Shown: in pieces, positions 6,683 through 10,335 of the stretch
Layout: each line of letters begins with the position of its first letter
Position numbering within the stretch: the stretch's first letter is position 1
Origin: Gammaproteobacteria bacterium
Lineage (GTDB): Bacteria > Pseudomonadota > Gammaproteobacteria > Woeseiales > Woeseiaceae
Direction of reading: 5' to 3'
Assembly: GCA_002685275.1 (NCBI GenBank)
Contig: NYWX01000056.1
Location: forward strand, 1 to 10,335
Length of the DNA stretch: 10,335 nt
Notes under the pieces: model-generated
Seen by the model: the letters and a program-made list of their open reading frames with translations, nothing else
Database searches by the model: none
What the model was told of the DNA's origin: nothing
Made by a program: the position numbers and the translations under genes

Positions 6683-6795
6683 ACCAAATTGACTCCTTAA
6701 TCATAATCTTATGTGGTTTATTTCAGATCAATGTGAGCTGTTCAGCTAGCAACATCATAAAAATGATTTTTTTAGAATTGCGTATCTATAAATTT

Positions 6796-7173
6796 TTATG
6801 ATTTACATCTTTCATCAAGACTCCATTTGCCACCACCCTTAGCTGCAATGTATAAAAACACAAAACAAAATAATACTGCTGCATCACCTTTGTTGTTAAT
6901 AGGCCAACCACCACCCATTTTTGAAAAGTGAATAAGCCAATAAGCGCCGGCCATTAATCCACTTGATAGGAATGCAGCTACTGATGTGTAAAGCCCTATC
7001 ATAATCATAGCACCACCAATTAATTCTATTGGTCCTGCTAAGTAGTACATCCATCCTGCATCACCTTCAATAATTGCTTGGATCTTTGGAACACCATGAA
7101 ATATAAATAAGAAGCCTGAAACAATTCTTAAAGATGCATATGTTTGTGGTTCATAGTTTTTTAGAAAGCCCAT
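6796..7173 (-). CDS. DoxX family membrane protein
   Basis: A 125-residue protein with four hydrophobic segments, the usual size and topology of DoxX/DoxD-like proteins. Recognisable family features are RIVSGFLFIFHGVPKI in the first helix, LAGPIELIGGAMIMIGLYT in the second, and AYWLIHFSKMGGGWPINNKGDAAVLFCFVFLYIAAKGGGKWS leading into the fourth, here described by its ends at about residues 78-119. DoxX proteins are inner-membrane proteins variously linked to quinone reduction, thiol-redox stress or simply unknown roles; no specific function can be assigned. The ATG at 7173 has AAAGGT about 8 bases upstream. It is divergent from the photolyase gene across a 349-bp gap and lies upstream of the cyclo-ligase gene. 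Confidence 0.85.
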   Translation of the reverse strand: MGFLKNYEPQTYASLRIVSGFLFIFHGVPKIQAIIEGDAGWMYYLAGPIELIGGAMIMIGLYTSVAAFLSSGLMAGAYWLIHFSKMGGGWPINNKGDAAVLFCFVFLYIAAKGGGKWSLDERCKS

Positions 7174-7446
7174 ATTATTTACCTTTAGATTGTGAATTTT
7201 TTTTTCATAAAATTTTTACACATAAAATCTATTTTTTTTGAGATTATTAATAATTTTTTAATATCAAAAAAATACAAGAGTACAAAGTTTAGGCGAAAAC
7301 CTCTAATCTTTTCTCTTATAATTTGTATATAGTATTGAAACTAACCTTACTATTATACTAATGAGATGCAAATTGCAGTGTAAAGATTGAAACATCATTT
7401 AGCTCAATATGGCATTAATTTAATTTTTTAACGCATCTAGTTAATA

Positions 7447-7474
7447 AAGGATAATCAAAAAAAGTACGATCCTT
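7447..7474. repeat. Inverted repeat AAGGAT-N16-ATCCTT upstream of the photolyase gene
   Basis: AAGGAT (7447-7452) faces ATCCTT (7469-7474) across 16 bases. The right arm touches the candidate -35 of the photolyase promoter, so it could be an operator. Six-base arms can arise by chance in AT-rich DNA. Confidence 0.3.
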
Positions 7475-7500
7475 GTAAAAATGTTTGTTTTAACAATAAT
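7473..7500 (+). promoter_or_regulatory. Candidate promoter of the photolyase gene
   Basis: TTGTAA (7473-7478, four of six matches to a -35), a 16-bp spacer, and AATAAT (7495-7500, five of six matches to a -10) lie just before the AGAGA (7509-7513) and ATG at 7523. The surrounding AT-richness makes chance matches likely. Confidence 0.35.
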
Positions 7501-7522
7501 TATTTTTTAGAGATTATAGATA

Positions 7523-9016
7523 ATGAGTGAAAATTTTTTTGTAATTTTAGGTAATCAATTATTTGATCCAAAAATCTTAAAAGAAAAAGATTGCGGCCAT
7601 GTTTTTATGGCTGAAGATTTTGGTCTTTGTACATACCAAAAACATCATAAACTTAAAATTTATTTATTTTTGTGTGCAATGAGAGAATACAGAGATGAGT
7701 TAATTCAATGTGGTATTAAAGTATCTTATTTTTCATTAGAGGAGAGAAGTGAAGGCCGTGATTATGAAGATTTTCTTTTAAATTTTATAAAAGAAAACAG
7801 AGTGGGGCAGGTTAATTTTTTTGAAATTGAAGATAAGTTTTTTGAAAAAAGAATTATCAAAAAAATTGAGACCAATAATTTAAAAATTAAATTTCATGAA
7901 TCACCGATGTTCATGTTTTCTCGCCAAGACTTTATTTCGCAGCATAAAGATAAGAAAATATTTAGGCTTGCTAATTTTTATAAAACAGGTAGAAAAAAAT
8001 TTAAAATACTTATAGATAAAAATTCTAATCCTATAGGCGATAAATGGTCTTTTGATGAAGACAATAGAAAGAAAATCCCCAATAACATTATAATTCCTCA
8101 TTTTGAACCCGCAAAACGATCAAAATATCATTCCATAGTAAAGAAGGTAATAGATAAAAACTTCAATTCGCATCACGGCAGCTTGAACAATATTTGGTTT
8201 CCAGTCGATCGTATTGGCGTAGAGGATCAATTAAATTTTTTTTTGAAAAACAAAATAAATAATTTTGGTATTTATGAAGATGCTATGAGATTTGATGAGA
8301 ATTTCTTGTTCCATAGTTGTATTAGCCCTTTTTTAAACATTGGTTTGATTACGCCTGAAATTGTTATAAAAAAAGTGCTTAAAATATACAGAGACGGGTT
8401 AGCTCCTATAAATTCTGTGGAAGGCTTTATTCGGCAAGTATTAGGATGGAGAGAGTTTATTCGAGGAATATATCAAATGAAGGGTAATGAACAGCAAGAA
8501 AGTAATTTTTGGCAACACAAGCGCTGCCTAACCAAAAGTTGGTATGACGGATCAACAGGTATTGTTCCTCTAGATGATAATATTCAATTAGCACTTAAAG
8601 ACGGCTACGGTCATCACATACCTAGACTTATGGTAATAGCAAATTTGATGAATCTTAGTGAGATTAATCCTAAACACATTTATAAATGGTTTATGGAGAT
8701 GTTTATTGATTCATCTGATTGGGTGATGGTACCAAATGTATTTGGAATGGCATCTTTTGCTGATGGCGGCTTAATGTCAACAAAGCCATACACCTGTGGC
8801 TCTAATTACATGATAAAAATGAGTAATTATAAGAAAGGAGATTGGTGTGATGTTGTAGATGGCTTGTATTGGCGTTTTATAGATAAGCATGAGAATTTTT
8901 ACAAATCCAATCATCGTCTATCCTTTCAAACAAGGATTCTGCAGAGAATGAACGAAGAGCGTAAAGTAAAGATCTTTAAATGTGCTGAGGCCTTTTTATC
9001 AGAAAATACATGCTAG
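7523..9016 (+). CDS. FeS-BCP/(6-4)-type photolyase lacking most cluster cysteines
   Basis: A 497-residue cryptochrome/photolyase-family protein of the bacterial (6-4) photolyase group (Agrobacterium PhrB is about 507). The N-terminal alpha/beta domain starts with FFVILGNQLF. The FAD-binding C-terminal half shows SVEGFIRQVLGWREFIRGIY, YGHHIPRLM (H364-H365, the active-site histidines of the group), SSDWVMVPNVFGMASFADGG and STKPYTCGSNYM. By family knowledge it repairs UV (6-4) photoproducts with light and FAD. Compared from memory with PhrB, the first cluster cysteine is P349 here, and the DYCxxC...ACPFN segment with the other three is shortened to NYKKGDWC (435-442) with a single cysteine. C335 and C425 are elsewhere. 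So a [4Fe-4S] cluster is unlikely. It stands alone, divergent from the doxX-like gene and convergent with the MATE gene. Confidence 0.9.
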   Translation: MSENFFVILGNQLFDPKILKEKDCGHVFMAEDFGLCTYQKHHKLKIYLFLCAMREYRDELIQCGIKVSYFSLEERSEGRDYEDFLLNFIKENRVGQVNFFEIEDKFFEKRIIKKIETNNLKIKFHESPMFMFSRQDFISQHKDKKIFRLANFYKTGRKKFKILIDKNSNPIGDKWSFDEDNRKKIPNNIIIPHFEPAKRSKYHSIVKKVIDKNFNSHHGSLNNIWFPVDRIGVEDQLNFFLKNKINNFGIYEDAMRFDENFLFHSCISPFLNIGLITPEIVIKKVLKIYRDGLAPINSVEGFIRQVLGWREFIRGIYQMKGNEQQESNFWQHKRCLTKSWYDGSTGIVPLDDNIQLALKDGYGHHIPRLMVIANLMNLSEINPKHIYKWFMEMFIDSSDWVMVPNVFGMASFADGGLMSTKPYTCGSNYMIKMSNYKKGDWCDVVDGLYWRFIDKHENFYKSNHRLSFQTRILQRMNEERKVKIFKCAEAFLSENTC

Positions 9017-9095
9017 ATTATCAAATTTTTATTTTTCTTCAACCTTTCATAAGACCTAATTAATTTTTTAAAAATCAAAAAAATTTTAAACAATT

Positions 9096-10335
9096 TCACC
9101 AAAATTTCCCTAAAAGCTGATTGGCGACATGTCTAGTTATGATAAGTGAAAGAATAAGCCCTGTTAGTACACTGGTAGCAATTCCAAGCCAAACACCTAC
9201 CACGCCAAAATCTAATAGATAAACAAAGATCCAACCAAAAAAGGCCACTCCAAAAGATTGCCTATAGATTCCAATCCATAAAGTCCATATTGGTTTTTTT
9301 AAAGCCTGCAAGAATGAATTTATTGCAAATAGCATCATGTAAATGGGTAAAATAAAACCGTCGATTCTTAAATAGCTTACACCTATTTGTATTACGTCAA
9401 CATCACTTGTAAACATCCTCATTAGTAAAGGAGAGGCGAAGAATAAGATTGGGCAGGCAATTGCCATGAAAATAAATCCAAACTTCCAACAGGTAAACAA
9501 CGCCTCTCTTGTACGACTCTTTTGATCTGCTCCAAAGTTTTGCGCCGCTATTGGGAGCAATGCTCCTGTCAGACCAAACACAGGTAATAAAAAAAGCTGT
9601 TCCACTCTCAAGGCAACACCATAAGCAGCAACCGCAGGAGTTCCAAAGCTTTTAAGATAGTACTGAACAATAAAACCAGATGTCATCATAACAACCATAG
9701 TTAAAGTTGTTGGTAGCATTTGACTGGTAATAGATTTAGCAGTTGCAAGGTTTGGAGTTAAATTTGCCAGCTGCCATCCGGTCATTAACTCACTTTTGAA
9801 TAATTGTTTGCCGACATATAGCACAACACCTGTTTGACTAATTACGGTAGCAACAGCAATTCCGTCAAATCCCATTCCATTCCAGAGTCCTGGAATGCCA
9901 AAAACTAGCAGTGGATTGAGTCCAACATTGGCAAAAAAAGCTCCAATCTGGGCTCGCTGCATTGAGACAGTGTCACCTTGTGATTGAAGAAGACCATTTA
10001 TACCAAACGACATAACAAATGATGGGATAGCTATAGTTAGTATATTGAAATATTGAATCCCAATTTCTCTGTATGCCCCCTTAGTTGAAATCAATTTGAT
10101 TAATAAAGGACCAACCCATAATGCAATAAAAATTAATAGTAACGATATTAGTAGCCCAAACCCTATACCTCTATTTGCAATTTGAAAGGCCTTATTAAAG
10201 TCTTTGGCTCCAGTTGCATTTCCAACAAGTGCAGCCATAGCTGCCGATAGGCCGAAACCGAACGTTATAAAAATAAAAAATGCTCGGAACGAAATTGCCA
10301 GACCTGCTTGCGCTTCAGTTCCTATTAATCCTGCA
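9096..10335 (-). CDS. MATE family efflux transporter (5' partial)
   Basis: The frame stays open past the first internal ATG (10238) to the window edge, and the upstream residues (AGLIGTEAQAGLAISFRAFF and on) read as MATE sequence, so the true start lies beyond 10335. The visible 413 codons cover nearly the whole protein; roughly the first 40-60 residues of a ~450-residue MATE protein are missing. About ten or eleven hydrophobic segments are seen. Family features include AAMAALVGNATGAKD, the INGLLQSQGDTVSMQRAQI region, NVGLNPLLVFG, and in the second half GALLPIAAQNFGA with the conserved glutamine and asparagine. MATE proteins export cationic drugs or metabolites against Na+ or H+ across the inner membrane; the substrate here is unknown. 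It converges on the photolyase gene across 79 bp of AT-rich DNA with no clear terminator hairpin. Confidence 0.9.
   Translation of the reverse strand, partial: AGLIGTEAQAGLAISFRAFFIFITFGFGLSAAMAALVGNATGAKDFNKAFQIANRGIGFGLLISLLLIFIALWVGPLLIKLISTKGAYREIGIQYFNILTIAIPSFVMSFGINGLLQSQGDTVSMQRAQIGAFFANVGLNPLLVFGIPGLWNGMGFDGIAVATVISQTGVVLYVGKQLFKSELMTGWQLANLTPNLATAKSITSQMLPTTLTMVVMMTSGFIVQYYLKSFGTPAVAAYGVALRVEQLFLLPVFGLTGALLPIAAQNFGADQKSRTREALFTCWKFGFIFMAIACPILFFASPLLMRMFTSDVDVIQIGVSYLRIDGFILPIYMMLFAINSFLQALKKPIWTLWIGIYRQSFGVAFFGWIFVYLLDFGVVGVWLGIATSVLTGLILSLIITRHVANQLLGKFW

Larger units (their letters stand above)
7174..7522. other. 349-bp noncoding AT-rich gap between doxX-like and photolyase genes
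   Basis: No credible coding frame is visible on either strand. It has long T and A runs (about 7199-7270), the 11-bp palindrome TGCAAATTGCA at 7367-7377, an inverted repeat TAGTAT (7330-7335) / ATACTA (7355-7360), a perfect TATAAT (7317-7322) without a good -35, and an AAGGAT / ATCCTT inverted repeat close to the photolyase gene. It must hold divergent promoters for both genes, but only the photolyase one can be suggested. Confidence 0.6.

Noticed and set aside
6736..6747. AGCTGTTCAGCT inverted repeat before the cyclo-ligase gene
   Set aside because: A 12-bp perfect inverted repeat with a 2-base centre, but it matches no operator I know (not a LexA box) and can occur by chance.
6754..6773. 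ATCAT/ATGAT hairpin followed by seven T's, as an intrinsic terminator
   Set aside because: It would terminate plus-strand transcripts, but the flanking genes are both on the minus strand; the stem is short and AT-rich.

Overview
The window is AT-rich (roughly two thirds A+T by eye), densely coding, and has short intergenic gaps. A TonB-dependent receptor, an Escherichia-type MntR with a recognisable MntR box, a YhhQ-type queuosine-precursor transporter and an FeS-BCP-type photolyase together suggest an AT-rich, probably marine, gammaproteobacterium. That placement is an inference; there is no rRNA or other marker gene to fix it. I see no tRNA, rRNA, CRISPR array, insertion sequence or prophage gene.

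Layout. At 1-1053 (+) is the 3' part of a TPR protein fused to a TylF/MycF-like methyltransferase domain. It converges on a two-gene minus-strand unit: a TonB-dependent receptor (3749-1620, TTG start) followed after 13 bp by a periplasmic thioredoxin-like protein (1606-1097). The receptor is divergent from mntR (3872-4285, GTG start). Downstream of mntR on the same strand are a membrane-anchored DUF2939-like protein with an acidic 11-residue-repeat tail (4347-5240) and a YhhQ-family transporter (5265-5900). Convergent to these are two minus-strand genes, a 5-formyltetrahydrofolate cyclo-ligase family protein (6682-5918) and a DoxX family protein (7173-6796). After a 349-bp noncoding AT-rich gap comes a photolyase of the FeS-BCP/(6-4) family (7523-9016, +). 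The right edge holds a MATE efflux protein on the minus strand (9096 to beyond 10335) that lacks its N-terminus.

The most interesting unit is the mntR/TonB-receptor intergenic region. A good minus-strand promoter (TTGACA, 17 bp, TACATT) has a sequence matching the E. coli MntR box core (11 of 12 bases) inside its spacer and -10. A second, degenerate copy lies 25 bp away near the predicted start point. The regulator keeps all six manganese ligands of the MntR family. This points to a manganese-repressed outer-membrane receptor, i.e. TonB-dependent manganese acquisition. The mature receptor has only two cysteines, forming a CxxC in its plug, and is followed by a secreted CxxC thioredoxin-like protein, which suggests a redox partnership. 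A second notable point is that the photolyase appears to have lost three of the four cysteines that bind the [4Fe-4S] cluster in its family.
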